Assembly: GCA_034440635.1 (NCBI GenBank)
Contig: JAOTON010002272.1
Location: forward strand, 976,501-1,040,500
Length of the DNA stretch: 64,000 nucleotides
DNA from: Lepas anatifera
Lineage: Eukaryota > Arthropoda > Thecostraca > Lepadidae
Direction of reading: 5' to 3'
Of the stretch, positions 37,020-50,045 are shown one piece after another; the first letter of the stretch is position 1; every line of letters begins with the position of its first letter. Both the position numbers and the translations under genes were made by a program. The notes under the pieces are model-generated. The model was not told the DNA's origin and ran no database searches. It was given only the letters and a program-made list of their open reading frames with translations.

Positions 37020-38185
37020 GCATTACATACATTAGGGTGATGTGAAAAATTAAATTCGATGGATCGTTCACTAACATGTTTGTTTTACTGTGCGTGGCCT
37101 TACGTCACTCAGACGTGATAGAATTTTGAAAATCCAACCACGGCAACATGAACGACATCTGGCATTTTGGCATAGATGTTTGGGAGATTTTCCGGCGCTG
37201 CAGCCTCCGTAAGAAATGTTTGATACTGTACCGTGGTTCAAGTGCTTGCTGTTAAGAGAGTATTACATGCCATTTGAAGCCTGGGAAGCACCCCCCAAAC
37301 ACATGTGAGAGCTGGAAAATCTATCCCAGCTACAGTCAGATGTCTGTTGCATATTAGACATGTGCCAGACTCACCAACTAATCCTTATGAAGGTGAGCGA
37401 TCATACAAGATGAGGTTTCGCGGTACAGAAATAGCAGAACAATGAAGCCAATAAGCGGGTTTTAACAAAGCGTTGCATACGTGTGCTTAATGTTTAATTT
37501 TTTCCAACTGAATAAGGTTTTCCAGTTACAATGAGAAAATGTTCCTACTTCCACGTTAATGACAGCTTTCATGCGCATCCGTTAGGTCTTGGCAAACCCC
37601 AAGAAAACAAACTCATTCGGATGCGACGCTCAAGACTATTTAGCGTTACGTTTTGCCGACATTGGAGACGCTTTGCGTTAATAGCTGCTTTCTTCCATAT
37701 ATTTTTTATCACACCGAGTCATCTACTCAGTTCAACGTTGTAAGCACAGGCGTTAGTGACGAAGCTAAGACGACACCCTAACTTTTCGATACACTTGTAC
37801 TATTGGTCAGTCTGTCGCTCTTTATGCCCATCCTGGGAATCGGTTCGCGTGTATTAATACCGCCCTCATGTACCCGCCTGGCCTCATGATAATAATATAA
37901 TACCGCCAACACCGAATGTGATGTCGCAAGCCACCAGTTTCAACAACCCGTTCTACACTTCGGCTGTGATTTTCACACTGGCCCAAAATACCGACTAAGT
38001 CCTGTTTCTCATCGCCTCCAGTTCGTTCTTGTTGCCTATTTGGACCGTGATAACTGCTTCGAAGACTGGCACTTTGCACCAATCTATAATATCCAAGTAA
38101 ATACAGGCGCCAAAGACAAGTCTCAGCACTAGGAACATACGCGTAGTCAGCTGACAGATGAGGGCTATAACTACCACTGCGCAAC
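37020..38185 (-). repeat. Left arm of a long inverted duplication
   Basis: The reverse complement of about 38410-39650. Shared landmarks include ACTTCCACGTTAA facing TTAACGTGGAAGT, and GATGTCTGTTGCAT facing ATGCAACAGACATC. Identity is moderate with many indels. Minus-strand translation of 38177-38000 resembles plus-strand translation of the right arm: FLVLRLVFGACIYLDIIDW against FLVPKLTFSACICMYPMDW. The arms may therefore be a head-to-head pair of dead genes or an old transposon, not simple non-coding DNA. Confidence 0.7.
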
Positions 38186-38195
38186 AGTTAGCATC

Positions 38196-38402
38196 GTGCT
38201 TTATTTCTATTGGATTCCATTAGGAACCCACCCAACAGGAACGTTTGTCCAATTACAAGAAGTATTGGCGTAGGTTTTCGGACCCCTTTCACCGGGCCAG
38301 ACACGTAAGACGGTTTCCCGCCGTGGGGATTGAACCCACGTAAAGCCCTGCTGCCCCAGTCTGGATGAAGGCAATGAATCCACCAGGCCACCCGGTCCCA
38401 CA
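38196..38402 (-). mobile_element. tRNA-derived SINE, family A, at the centre of the inverted duplication
   Basis: On the minus strand: box A TGGCCTGGTGG and box B GGGTTCAATCC, then a body sharing CTGGCCCGGTG and TGTAATTGG blocks with the SINE at 345-557. An AATAGAAATAAAG-like 3' end lies near 38205. It forms most of the spacer between the two arms. Confidence 0.78.
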
Positions 38403-38405
38403 CCA

Positions 38406-39650
38406 GTGTACTATCCCTGTTTTTTCCCGAAGACTTATGGGCAAAGGGATAAAATCGGTAATACGGTTACGAGTCTGTTCCTAGTGCCAAAACTTACCTT
38501 TAGTGCCTGTATTTGCATGTACCCTATGGACTGGTATAAAACGCCAGTCTTCAAAGCAGTTCTCACGGGTCAAAAAGATAATAAAAAGCGAATTGGAGGC
38601 GATGAAGAGCAAGGTTTCAATGGTATTGCAGGCCAGCGTGAAAATCCCTGTCATGGTGTAGAACCAGCGGTCAAACTGGTGACTACGATCTCACGGGCTT
38701 CACATTCGGCGTTGGTATTTGACAGCCATGACGGATATAAGAGGGCGGTATTCATATACGAGAACCATTTCCCATGGTGGATACAAATGGCGACATAGTA
38801 AGGATAAGACTGTCCACATAGTAAAAATGTATCCTACAATAAGGGCGTCGTGTCAGCTTCATTTTAACTGGATAGATGAACTGATGTGGTAAAATAAAAG
38901 TATGAAAGAAAGCAGTCAAAAACACAAGACGAAACGTTAACAAAGGAGACGAAACGTAACGCTAAATAGTATTGAGCGTTGTTGGTGAATAAGTTTGTCT
39001 TTTTCGGGTCGTATCTAGCTGCCCAAGACTTGGCCTTTGTATGTAATGGAGGCTGGGATTAACGTGGAAGTAGGAACATTACACCAGTGTAACTGGAAAG
39101 CCTAATTCAGTTGGAAATGTTTAAGCGTTAAGAACACGTATGCAACCCTTTCTTGATTCCCGATTATTAGCTTCATTGTTTCGGCTATTTCTGTCCCCAA
39201 GACTTCATTTTGTATGATCACCCGCCTTCATAAGGATTAGTTGGTCAGTCAGACACCAGTCTAACATGCAACAGACATCTACCTATCCACTAGCTGGAAG
39301 ATATATGCCGCCTTTCACATATGTTTGGGGTTCTCTCCAGGCTCCAAATTGCACGCAATTCTACCCTAACAGCAGCCTCCTGAAGCACCTACCGGTAGCA
39401 CCAAACATATTTAATGGAGACTGCAGCACCGAAAAACTTCCCAGACATATGTGCATAAATGCTAAAGATCGTTCACCTTCCCGTAGTCCGATTTTGAAAA
39501 CTCGCTCACTTCTGAGTTGTGAAAGGTCACACGCAGTAGAAAAACTTATTACAGAACGATCCATCAAGTTTGTTTTCCCCCTCCACCCCATGACATACGG
39601 TATTCCCTGCACCTTAATGGAATTCGAGTAGGCTGAAACTTTGTTTGAAA
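38406..39650 (+). pseudogene. Right arm of the inverted duplication, possible decayed coding copy
   Basis: Open on plus from about 38406 to 38798 (130 codons), with a hydrophobic segment conserved in the left arm: ACIxxxxxDWxKxPVFxAVxT. Both arms carry different breaks relative to each other (the match shifts frame in the left arm), as expected of decayed coding sequence. I do not recognise the family. It may be a transposon protein or a fast-evolving receptor. Confidence 0.4.
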
Positions 39651-41220
39651 CAATCATCGAACGTACGACCAACTTTGACACTGGCAATCCAATTGTTGTC
39701 ATTTCGCCCTTTTACAGCCGACGCAGATAATCCAACGTCCAAACCAGGTAACAGTGCACCGGGAGTGACCCAATACCCTTCGTACCCAGTTTCATTGATT
39801 AATAAAGGCTGCAGTAGTTTATTGGATTTATCGGAAGAGGCACGGCCTTTCGTACCCATCCCACTGATGATGCTTTACCAAATTTGGCAAAGTTCACAAA
39901 TAAAAAAACTGACGGAAGCCAAAAACATCATTCGTTTAAAACAAAAAAACTAAAATCCCAAAGGCTTAAGCCAGTTCAAACTTAAGCCAATGTACTAATA
40001 CAAACCAAATTTCACTCATATGCAGCCCAAGATGAGGCTCCATGATAGCTTAATTAGGCATTCACTAGGCTCAGTTTCACCGTAACAAATTCCAGAACTG
40101 TCCTTTCGTCCTGAATCCACCGCGTCAAGCATGAGAGCCCTGGTGTGCATACATAAATATTCGCTTTTTGTCATATATTTTAATGAATCAGAACAAAAAT
40201 AAAAAACTAGACCAAGCGCCACTAGATTTTGAACCCAACCGAAGGACAAATACAATATAATGGGCCAAAATCAAATCCTCGGCAAAAATCCTCGTAGTTT
40301 CCTCACTTGTTACAGAAAAAGGGCCTGAACCTACCACTAGAGCAGGTCAAGACCGCATCAATATCCGGGAGCCCCACAGCGTCATAGCTAGATAAAACAC
40401 AACTAAGATAATGTCACCATAGCTAGGATGAACTTGCAGTGAGAGGTCAGAAGTTCACGTAAGTTACTTTTTCTCTCGTAGCTGCTCATCATCGTTATGT
40501 AAACGGTTTGTATGGCTTCACCCGGCTCAACGACAGGATATGCCATTCCAAGCTCAGAATGAAGCCGGCACAAAATCTCGACTTAAAGCCATGCTATTAT
40601 GTCGGGCTTCTTTGCAATTTTGTACAATACAAGCCACATACATTCGTTGGTGAAGCGGATAAAACATTTTGTTTTCAATTGTACGCTGATGGATGAGATA
40701 AGCTTGAATTAACGATAGAACACGAACGTTAGCCGACGGCGAACTAACGCTTATCATTTGGGCGCATAGGGTAGACGGTTTGTCACTTTGAGAGATACTA
40801 CATTAAGGCACTGACCTTATCAAAATTGTGACTGCAACCGTGACAACAGCCAATATTAAAAATGGCACTCAATGAAAGATTTGCACGGAAAATTACCATG
40901 TAGCAGCCAGTCCATGACAATCACTGCAATCACTCTGGTTTTGTTTAGAAGCCTAATAACCATTCAGCACTCGAAACAACAGGTTATAATATCCAATACT
41001 TGGCATAATGGTGCTGTATCATTACTGAAAACAACAGTATTACCGAGACACTGCAGTCGACTTGATTGACTGGTCTCGGGATCGCTGCCAGCGAAGACCA
41101 CCGACACCACGCTGAGCAATAGTGATTGGGTGAAATCCATAAACAAGCGAAGTTGTTCTCGGCTTGGTTCATGGCTTTGGTGAAAGAAATGATTGAACAA
41201 TTTAATTATACGCAAAGCCA
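39651..41220. other. Intergenic, nothing recognised
   Basis: An 81-codon minus-strand frame (39859-39614) reads like ordinary protein (YEGYWVTPGALLPGLDVGLS) and may be an extension of the adjacent decayed element. No family was recognised. Confidence 0.35.
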
Positions 41221-41227
41221 AAGGTTG

Positions 41228-41275
41228 TACTTAACATAAGACCGGTTTCGGGGCCATCTCAGTCTCATTATCAAG
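41228..41275 (-). mobile_element. Hammerhead/Penelope-like terminal motif, remnant
   Basis: On the minus strand: CTTGATAATGAGACTGAG, then CCCCGAAACCGGTC. The layout resembles the CUGA...GA...CGAAAC core arrangement. Only this short block is present. Confidence 0.35.
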
Positions 41276-42000
41276 TGACAAAATCAAGATAAAATAACAC
41301 TCACTACATAGCTGTAGCAAACACAATTCAGTTTATCTCGGTGGAAGTATTTGTGATGCTGCAAGGGGTTCAAATATCAAACATCATACCACGCGAGTGT
41401 TTTTTTCCAGATCCTCATTTTCGCTTGAGAAGGTAAATATGTGGCCTCGGTACACCACATGTTTGCTTATATCTCTATTTAGCTTTTCCCCTGCTGCTGC
41501 CACAGCCGGTGGTTTTGTTATTTTTATGTTAAATACAACCTTGGTTTTGTGAAGCATTAAATATTTCAAGCAAAGTTGTGTTTCGTTTGTGATTCAGCGG
41601 TTTCTGGGCTGAATCATAAATATTGTATTGACGGAATCGACCCCTCACTGTCAGCATTAGTATTTTCAAGCTGGCGATTCACAAAAATTAAATGAAGGAT
41701 GATGAACTAAGTCAAAACGTAAATCGGTTTCATCGCGTGTTCCTCCCACGTTAAATCGTTTCGAATTACCTCACAACATACATGCACGAAGGCATTTGAC
41801 AAAATTGTGGTAAGAGCGCAAGCGGACATAAAATGTTGTACTTGGGAGTTTTAGGCCCGGTGAAAATTACATGACGAATTTCGCCCTTAAAAACCTACGC
41901 TTTGGTGCACGCAATTTACTGTTCATCTATCCCATTTACCAATTAACTACCCTTCTATCATGTAACGTGTAATGCCGAAGAGACGGTCGGGAGAATCCGT
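41276..42000. other. Intergenic, nothing recognised
   Basis: AT-rich, without supported features. Confidence 0.4.
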
Positions 42001-42007
42001 TCTTGGA

Positions 42008-42200
42008 GGACAGGACAGCCTAGTGGTTCATATAGCAGACTTCTGGCCGTGAACGCACGGGGTGTGGGTTCGGATCCCACCGCACGCTGCACGTTTTCGT
42101 GTCCCAGCGAAGCCCTTAGGAAAGGCTCCTGAAACACTAGATCCCCATGCCCTGCACTAAAGCAGTTGGTTCTTCGAGGATGCAGTAAGCAAAAAATAGT
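42008..42200 (+). mobile_element. tRNA-derived SINE, family D
   Basis: Box A CAGCCTAGTGGTTCA, box B GTGGGTTCGGATCCCACC (about 42064-42081), a body of about 100 bp, and an A-rich end (GCAAAAAATAG, about 42190). Confidence 0.7.
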
Positions 42201-42236
42201 TCCTGGTGGTGCAGCTGAACGCGTACAGTGGCCTGG

Positions 42237-42350
42237 GACAAAGCTAAACTGTACCAGACGGGATCTAGCTCCAGTCCATTAGTGACCGCGTACTGTGGGA
42301 CAACCCTAAGCTAAACTGTACCAGACGGGACCTAGCTCCAGTCTATGAGC
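42237..42350 (+). repeat. Short tandem duplication (two copies)
   Basis: AAGCTAAACTGTACCAGACG followed by GGATCTAGCTCCAGTC occurs twice, about 67 bp apart. Confidence 0.85.
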
Positions 42351-42664
42351 CTTTGACACGCCTGAGACCGCACCAGATCAGCCTCGCTAGCGGCGGGCCA
42401 ACACAGGGCAGGGACAACAGCGCCGCTCAGACCGAACCTGGCAACCGGCAGCCGAGCGCTGCCGAGAGCGCCGCACCGCCTCCACCGACGACCACACAGC
42501 GCACACTGGGGCCGGCGCGTGCTGCTACACCCGGCGTCGGTACCTGCCACCGCTGCTCCGGCCACGCAGGCCGAGCTTCATTGATTGTCGGTGCCACAGT
42601 CGGCGGTGTGGCCACAGGTGCCGGCACCGAGCGCGCCAGGGTCACTGTCCAACACTGGCACAAA
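42351..42664. other. CpG-rich block
   Basis: Open frames exist on both strands because of composition. It directly precedes the 18-bp array. No domain recognised. Confidence 0.35.
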
Positions 42665-43065
42665 AGGTCACCACCTACACAGACGACACCACCGATACAG
42701 AGGTTAGCAAAGACACAGAGGACGGTGCCACACCACCGATAGACAGGTTAGCAAAGACACAGAGGACACCACCGATACAGAGGTTAGCACCAACACAGAG
42801 GACATCACCGATACAGAGGTTAGCATCGGCACAGAGGTTAGCACCAACACAGAGGTTAGCACTGACACAGAGGTTAGCACCAACACAGAGGTAAGCACCG
42901 ACACAGAGGTTAGCACCAACAGAGGTTAGCACCGACACAGAGGTTAGCACCAACACAGAGGTTAGCACCAACACAGAGGTTAGCACCAACACTGAGGGCA
43001 CCAACGACACAGAGGACACCGCCGACACAGCACCGACACAAAGGACACCACCTACACAGGTCAGC
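42665..43065 (+). repeat. 18-bp minisatellite
   Basis: CAGAGGTTAGCACCAACA and variants with GGACACCACCGATACA, about 20 units. The Val/Leu/Thr/Ser-rich minus-strand frame is a by-product. Confidence 0.9.
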
Positions 43066-43715
43066 GCCGATAAACGTTAGCCCCCACACAGAGGTCAGCC
43101 CTCATCAGCGGCGCCGAGGCTGTTTGCCCGCAGCAGTTTGACGACCGGCAGAGCCATTACGACCCGAGAGATGTGACGACCAGCAAACCTCTCGGGTGTT
43201 GCCCTCAGCAGGGCATTCAGTTTTTTACACCCGGATTCGAGGGGACTGACCAGCAGATATGGCATGATTATGTAAAGTAAACAATTACAGGTAGCCGGAG
43301 CTCTGGAAATATCAAGCAGCGAATCTGAGCGCTATGCACACGGTACCACGCCTCAGAGTCTTATCCTCATTCTAAGGATCAAAGAGAACCTCATCAAACG
43401 AATAGCGAACGTGAGGAATAAACAATGTGAAGTTCCTATATTCCGAATATCTTCTGTTAAATGCATTGCTTATTTCATATCCTCGATGAAAACGGCGAAC
43501 AAGAAGCACATATGCAACCAAGCGTATGCGGTAGAATACACACAAGTCTTCACTTTGATGTGAAGCCGGGGGTTGGGAGCTACCAGAGGAAAGCAGAGGT
43601 CACTGTCACCGCAACAGAGAATCCGGTCCGATGACCAGATCACGGGCTCAGGAGGCCGAACACGTGACCCCGGTAATCAGTTCCGACGGTCGATCTGTCC
43701 GACCAATGCGGCGCA
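43066..43715. other. Spacer between two minisatellites
   Basis: Nothing recognised. Confidence 0.4.
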
Positions 43716-45122
43716 GTCCGGGACGGTACCACAGCTGACGCCCCGGCTGACGCAGTCCGGGACGGTACCCCAGCTGACGCAGTCCGGGACGGTACCACAG
43801 CTGACGCCCCAGCTGACGCAGTCCGGGACGGTACCACAGCTGACACCCCGGCTGACGCAGTCCGGGACGGTACCACAGCTGACCGGCTGACACAGTCCGG
43901 GACGGTACCACAGCTGACGCCCCGGCTGACGCAGTCCGGGACGGTACCACAGCTGACGCCCCGGCTGACGCAGTCCGGGACGGTACCACAGCTGACGCCC
44001 CGGCTGACGCAGTCCGGGACGGTACCACAGCTGACGCAGTCCGGGACGGTCCCACAGCTGACGCCCCGGCTGACGCAGTCCGGGACAGTACCACAGCTGA
44101 CGCAGTCTGGGACGGTACCACAGCTGACGCAGTCCGGGACGGTACCACAGCTGACGCCCCGGCTGACGCATTCCGGGACGGTACCACAGCTGACGCCCCG
44201 GCTGACGCAGTCCGGGACGGTACCACAGCTGACGCCCCGGCTGACGCAGTCCGGGACGGTACCACAGCTGACGCAGTCCGGGACGGTACCACAGATGACG
44301 CAGTCCGGGACGGTACCACAGCTGACGCAGTCAGGGACGGTCCGCCCCGGCTGACGCAGTCAGGGACGGTGCCCCAGCTGACGCCCCGGCTGACGCAGTC
44401 CGGGACAGTACCACAGCTGACGCAGTCCGGGACGGTACCACAGCTGACGCCCCGGCTGACGCAGTCCGGGACGGTACCACAGCTGACGCCCCGGCTGACG
44501 CAGTCCGGGACGGTACCACAGCTGACGCCCCGGCTGACGCAGTCCGGGACGATACCACAGCTGACGCAGTCCGGGACGGTCCCACAGCTGACGCCCCGGC
44601 TGACGCAGTCCGGGACAGTACCACAGCTGACGCAGTCCGGGACGGTACCACAGCTGACGCAGTCCCGGCTGACGCAGTCCGGGACGGTACCACAGCTGAC
44701 GCAGTCCGGGACGGTACCACAGCTGACGCAGTCCGGGACGGTACCACAGCTGACGCAGTCAGGGACGGTGCCCCGGCTGACGCAGTCGAGGGACGGTGCC
44801 CCGGCTGACGCCCCGGCTGACGCAGTCTGGGACAGTACCACAGCTGACGCAGTCCGGGACGGTACCACAGCTGACGCCCCGGCTGACGCAGTCCGGGACG
44901 GTACCACAGCTGACGCCCCGGCTGACGCAGTCCGGGACGGTACCACAGCTGACGCAGCCCCGGCTGACCGCAGTCGGACGGCTTGACGCAGTCTGGGACG
45001 GTACCACAGCTGACGCCCCGGCTGACGCAGTCCGGGACGGTACCACAGCTGACGCCCCGGCTGACGCAGTCCGGGACGGTACCACAGCTGACGCAGTCCG
45101 GGACGGTACCACAGCTGACGAA
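43716..45122 (-). repeat. Composite 27/39-bp minisatellite
   Basis: The core GCAGTCCGGGACGGTACCAC plus AGCTGAC (27 bp) is either repeated directly or extended by GCCCCGGCTGAC (12 bp) to 39 bp. More than 40 units alternate irregularly, with a duplicated block visible at about 44020-44130 and 44565-44670. All periods are multiples of three, so a 515-codon minus-strand frame and several shorter ones stay open. I regard them as non-genic. Confidence 0.95.
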
Positions 45123-46189
45123 CGACAGCCGCCGAAGCGGGGCAGAGCACCTCCCCATTGTTTCTACCCCGGGCAGTACCCCTGCCCTGGTACAACAGGT
45201 ATGAATATGGCTTCGAGATAGCCCTGAACAGGGAAATCGTCTGTGAATCACGATCTCGGTGCAGGTTCAGGTCCGTGGATGGCTACCGAGCGGGTGTGCA
45301 GCGCCCGTGGATTCCCTCTACAAATAGATTAACTCATATATGAGCGACAAGATCCAACACGGCTCGACACAGCACCCACGTCACGCTAATGAAACGCTAA
45401 TATCCCCGAGCCGGTGTAACATGCCTTGACGGGGCCTTCACCGTGTTATAGCCTGATCAATTTCATTACTGACTGAACATATCAGAAATGGGTGGGATGT
45501 TAGCAGTGTGTGGCACGTGCAAAACCAGGGACATGCAAATAATCAACTTTCATCACATATTTCGGCATTTCTTATTTATAGTTCATCTGAAGAGACCAAC
45601 ACTTCGTGTGCAGGGAGCAACAATGCTGTGAATTGATCGGCAAATGTAAATTTGTATTCCAGATCAAATCACTCGTGCACAGGTGCACGGGAATAGGATG
45701 AGCTGAGTTCACCCAATGATGTATTTCAAAAACTATTGAACCAACGAAGCATAAATTTACGGCAAATACATGAGGGTAGACCGTCTCCATGCTAGTCTAA
45801 GGATAAGACAGCGTTGTTTACATTTAGGGCCCTAGGCCACGTGCGCACCCCCTTCGAGATATCAGAAACTAAAGGCTCGATGAAGCTGAAACTTGGTATG
45901 TGTTTCACTACCACAATGATTGGACCTGTCAACATGAGGGTCACATCTGACGTGCGCACCTGCACGCCCCTTCAATAATGAGGATATTAATATTATATAA
46001 ATATTAAGGATATTAAAGTTGCAGGAGATGTTACGATACCACAAGCAGATTCTGACGTGAATTTTGCATACCCAGTCACTACACCAAAAACGTGATAGCG
46101 TAAGAGGAAAATATCGGGACAACCGAAAAATTGCATTTCAAAGTGTTTATTCCTTCGTCAATTCGAAGCCGTTGTGTTGAATTTGCCCC
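45123..46189. other. Intergenic, nothing recognised
   Basis: No supported features. Confidence 0.4.
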
Positions 46190-46193
46190 TTAA

Positions 46194-46640
46194 AGGGAGT
46201 GTGGCTCCTTGGTCGAATCCTGGAATTTAGTGTAATTAGGCGTACTTTTAGCCGAAAATAATGAAACCACTCATGATTTCTCAGAAAAATGTACAATAAG
46301 CTCAATATTTTGATTTTTAAAATACTCCTCTGAAAAGAGATAAATATCAGCCTGTGGATGATGTCATGATCTGGCAACCACTACCATACTCGAAAAGCTT
46401 CAAGGGCTTCGATTGGCTGATGCTCATCGAGACGCCAGCATATGTCGTCACAACAACAGCCATGACAACTGTGGCCTGCTGCTAAGGGTACATGAGGGGT
46501 ACATTTCAGGTAGGTTTTAGCTTTTTTTCTACGGAAATCTCGAGTTCCAAGACAAATGGTATATTGAATACCGGATTTTCTGACTTGCTTTACAACTTGG
46601 CTATATCAGTTAGAATCAGGTTTTGAAGGTCACATTCCCT
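46194..46640 (+). mobile_element. TTAA-MITE family 1, copy B (447 bp)
   Basis: TTAA at 46190-46193 on the left and TTGA (one change) at 46641-46644 on the right. Termini AGGGAGTGTGGCTCC and GGTCACATTCCCT. Collinear with copy C. Confidence 0.88.
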
Positions 46641-47455
46641 TTGAGGCCCGTTCACAGCCTTTCCGCAACAATTTTGGGTTCCCACAGTCCGCTCGACCGA
46701 AAGGTAGGCGATACCTGCAGTCAGCTGATCGACGAAACCACTGTCCGAAATGCGTATTCGCATGCCAAAGTATGAGTAATCGGAATCCCTTGAAATCGTT
46801 TTCTTATGAAAGCCTAGCTTAGCACATCCACTTTATGCCATCTAAATCTTTTAAATGATTATTGTGAAAAGTTCATGAAAAAAAAAGCCTTACGCGCATT
46901 ATGTTATCTTAGACCACTGAACACGCACAGCTCGCGTAAGTTACTCGCAGGCACTTCAGAGAGACCAAATGCAAATGCGCTCCGATGATCCCAACTGACG
47001 TCGCGTGCGGAAAATTGGACGCGAACCGTGCAATTGTTTCACCATGTATCTAAATAGCCATCGCATGCGATTTTCGGCATGAGGAAACACCGTGAGCTCG
47101 CCTTTAGAACAAAAGATATTCAAAAAGTCCAAACAAAGCATAGGCTACAAAAACCTAACTTGATTTTCCACGTAGACAAATTCCTAAAATCCTATGCACT
47201 GTATGCGGATTTCGTTTCCAATTAAGCGGTTTATAATTGGGAAACAGCTTCTGCATGGTCAACGTCAAACGGATGATGAAAATGTCACATTCTGAGGATC
47301 CACTGCATAACATATTCGTTCATTGTGTCTTTATCTTCGCTTTTCAATATCAGGCGCCCGCTCGATTTCCACCCTAACATACATTTTGTGACAATTATAA
47401 ATGAAGTTGGCTGAAAAGTCAGACCAAAAGGATCAAAACATAAAAGACGAAAATA
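46641..47455. other. Intergenic, nothing recognised
   Basis: No supported features. Confidence 0.4.
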
Positions 47456-47456
47456 T

Positions 47457-47625
47457 AAGAATGTTGATAAAATACGGACAAGTTACGTGTGCCGTACTAC
47501 CAGGTGATTCTCCTCCTTTATTTTCTGGCTGGACGAAAGTATTAGGATGTTGATAAAATACGGCCAAGTTGCGTGTGCCGTATTGCCAGGCGATTCCCCT
47601 CCATTATTTTCTAGTTGGACTGAGC
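47457..47625 (+). repeat. Tandem duplication, unit about 87 bp
   Basis: Two copies each contain ATGTTGATAAAATACGG, GTGTGCCGTA and TTATTTTCT, with scattered substitutions. Confidence 0.88.
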
Positions 47626-49930
47626 ACGAAGAGAAAATGCTCTCTGGCGGGAGGGCGTTGCCGTTCGGTCAGGCCTTGAAGGAGCTCACACGTGTACATT
47701 TGGTAAATTAAAATCACCCACGGCTGAAGTCTCTCGATCTGACCTCCAAAGGTTCGTTCTGAGGGTGGTGCGCTTATAACGAGTAACTATGCTCGCCCCC
47801 CCCATTCACTTCTCCAACGACGGCTTTGAAGGGGGGTTTCACCTCCGCTCACTTCGTCAGCGTCTTCTGAATGTATCTAGAAGTCCTATTAATCAAGGGT
47901 CCCTTGATCAATTACGTATCTATTCTAGATCCCAGGTCTGGACGCTGAGCTCATCAGGCCGCACACTACACGCTTAACCCTATCTGTGCTAGACTCCTGG
48001 AAACCCCTATTTCTGCCAGGGGAGATTCTGCCCCCCCCGCCCTCTAAGACCTCCAAATCTACTAGTTTGATTTCAAAAATTAAATGCGGAATCGATCTGT
48101 CTCACGCCAAACTACAGTTTGAACAAAACAGTCAAATTTTGAATATCTTGGGAAGGGGGTAAGAATACACATTCCTTAATGTTTGTTTCCTTACTGAGTC
48201 CCTGCACCTTTCACTTATGAGAAAATGCAAACTTCAATGGCGGTTACACGGCCAGAACTGTGTGTAAAACATAAACTTTACCAGTTTCCTGTTGCATATA
48301 TTAGCAACGGTCAGAGTCTGCGTGCCATAATTGGCACCGAGATAAATGAAATGCCAAAAATAATGCAGCAGAAAAGCATCGGAAGCATGCATGTGAGGAG
48401 CACGTAGAAAAGCGAAAAAGTGGGGCAAAATGCATATTGCCAATGTCTAAAAAGAATGCCAAACTCGGGGATTCAGAATTATCTTGTGTCTGTGATCCAC
48501 CTATGGATTTGTTTTCTCTATTCGGTCTTGGGCCGAAATGGATGCCCAAAATATGTGTCCAATTCCTAGCACTAGTATACTAAAATAGGCTTGCAAACTC
48601 GCATTGACGCCCTCTCTAGTACCAATACCTGAGCACGCCTATGGTATCTTATTTTCAAATATAATATAGGGTTGGGGACATGATGTGGTTGTTTTTAGTC
48701 CTCCTGGCTGTCACATAAGCAGTCTTTGCACTCTGCAAGAGAACAATCCAATTACGTTAGAAATCCCCGGTTTGAGTCGCTGTAACCCTCTGTACCAAAA
48801 TACATAAAAACCTTTATCAGCTATCACCTGACATCTCATTCATACATTGCAATAGCTGCCAATATTGTTACATGTGACTTTGTTATGCGAATAACACACC
48901 GCAGACGATAATACTTGGTTTGTGAATGGATCTTCATGTGTCGTAGGTCCGCCCCTGAAGATACTGCCTTAAAACTTTCAGGGAATCTACCCTTTACGCC
49001 ACGTCGCCAAACTTCAAATCCCTGTCGCGAACCGTTCCGGAGATATCCCGAAAGACATGAGGGGTGACAGAATCCGCCCTCTGACGGGAATGGGGTTCTG
49101 AGACCAGTGCTAAAAATAACTGGCCTCAGGTCTGACACATAGCTCTTACACGACATACACAATGCTCTTAATTGAGGACGAGGAGTTTAGATCATGTATC
49201 CACTTTGGGCCTAAGGCCTGACGCATTTATCAAACCAATGAAGCATTGTATGTATGCAGTATTAGTCTCAGCGACACCAGAGCTGCCGGAGGGCATACTG
49301 GCTGTCATATTCTCCGACAGGAGGGAAAGCATGACTGAACCAGCGGCACAGATGACTGTGAACCGTTGGTTAATCCGAGATGGTGTCAAACAAAACTATT
49401 TGAACAAACGCTTTCTCGCTTCGGGCGAGAGATACAAGGTTATCGTATTATCTGGTTCTGGAATTGGTGGATTTTTTTTGGAACGTAACGTCCTCCGTTT
49501 GCGACTTTTTCTGCATATAACCGTTTGATTTGTGGTTTTTAACAGGCTGTTACGATAGCCAATGGCATCGACACTTTCTGAGAGCGTAGATGGCGGTGCG
49601 ATACTTCCGATACTTCCCCGTAAAGCACCCAGGCCATAACATCATTATGCAAGAGACACACTCATGTATGAAAGATGAAAACATCTGGCGAATGGAATGG
49701 GGCTCCAAGATAATATTTAATCGCCAATAAGCGCATCAAGATGGAAAAGCTACATAATTAGCACGTCGCACTAGTGGTGTGGCGGAAGAAAAGTTTACAG
49801 GGATGAAAGTAATATAATAGCCATTAGTTTATTAGTGTTTGGCAAGATCATAAGCATCATAGAGGTGCATGTCCCTACAGTTGATATTCAGTATAGTAAA
49901 AAGCCCCTCTCCCTCCTGCATCAATTTCAG
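47626..49930. other. Intergenic, nothing recognised
   Basis: Several 60-118-codon frames without a domain, a supported start or splice sites. Confidence 0.4.
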
Positions 49931-49937
49931 TATTTAA

Positions 49938-50045
49938 AGGGAATATGGCACATTGGTGCCATCCCAGACTGCAGCGGTTTTAGGGGGCAATCTATGTTGA
50001 AAATAATGGGCTCGGCCTTATTTCTGCTCAAAATAAAGAAGAGAA
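49938..50045 (+). mobile_element. TTAA-MITE family 2 fragment
   Basis: TTTAA followed by AGGGAATATGGCAC and CCCAGACTG...GGTTTTAGGG, the same left end as the elements at 58783 and 59546. The right end is absent. Confidence 0.6.

Noticed and set aside
38406..38798. Intact gene in the right arm of the inverted duplication
   Set aside because: The sister arm has frameshifts relative to it, no family was recognised, and no splice or start evidence supports current function. Listed as a possible pseudogene instead.
43648..45195. 515-codon minus-strand frame and several companions
   Set aside because: The 27/39-bp repeat has periods that are multiples of three, so several frames on both strands stay open. 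There is no folded or conserved segment outside the repeat.
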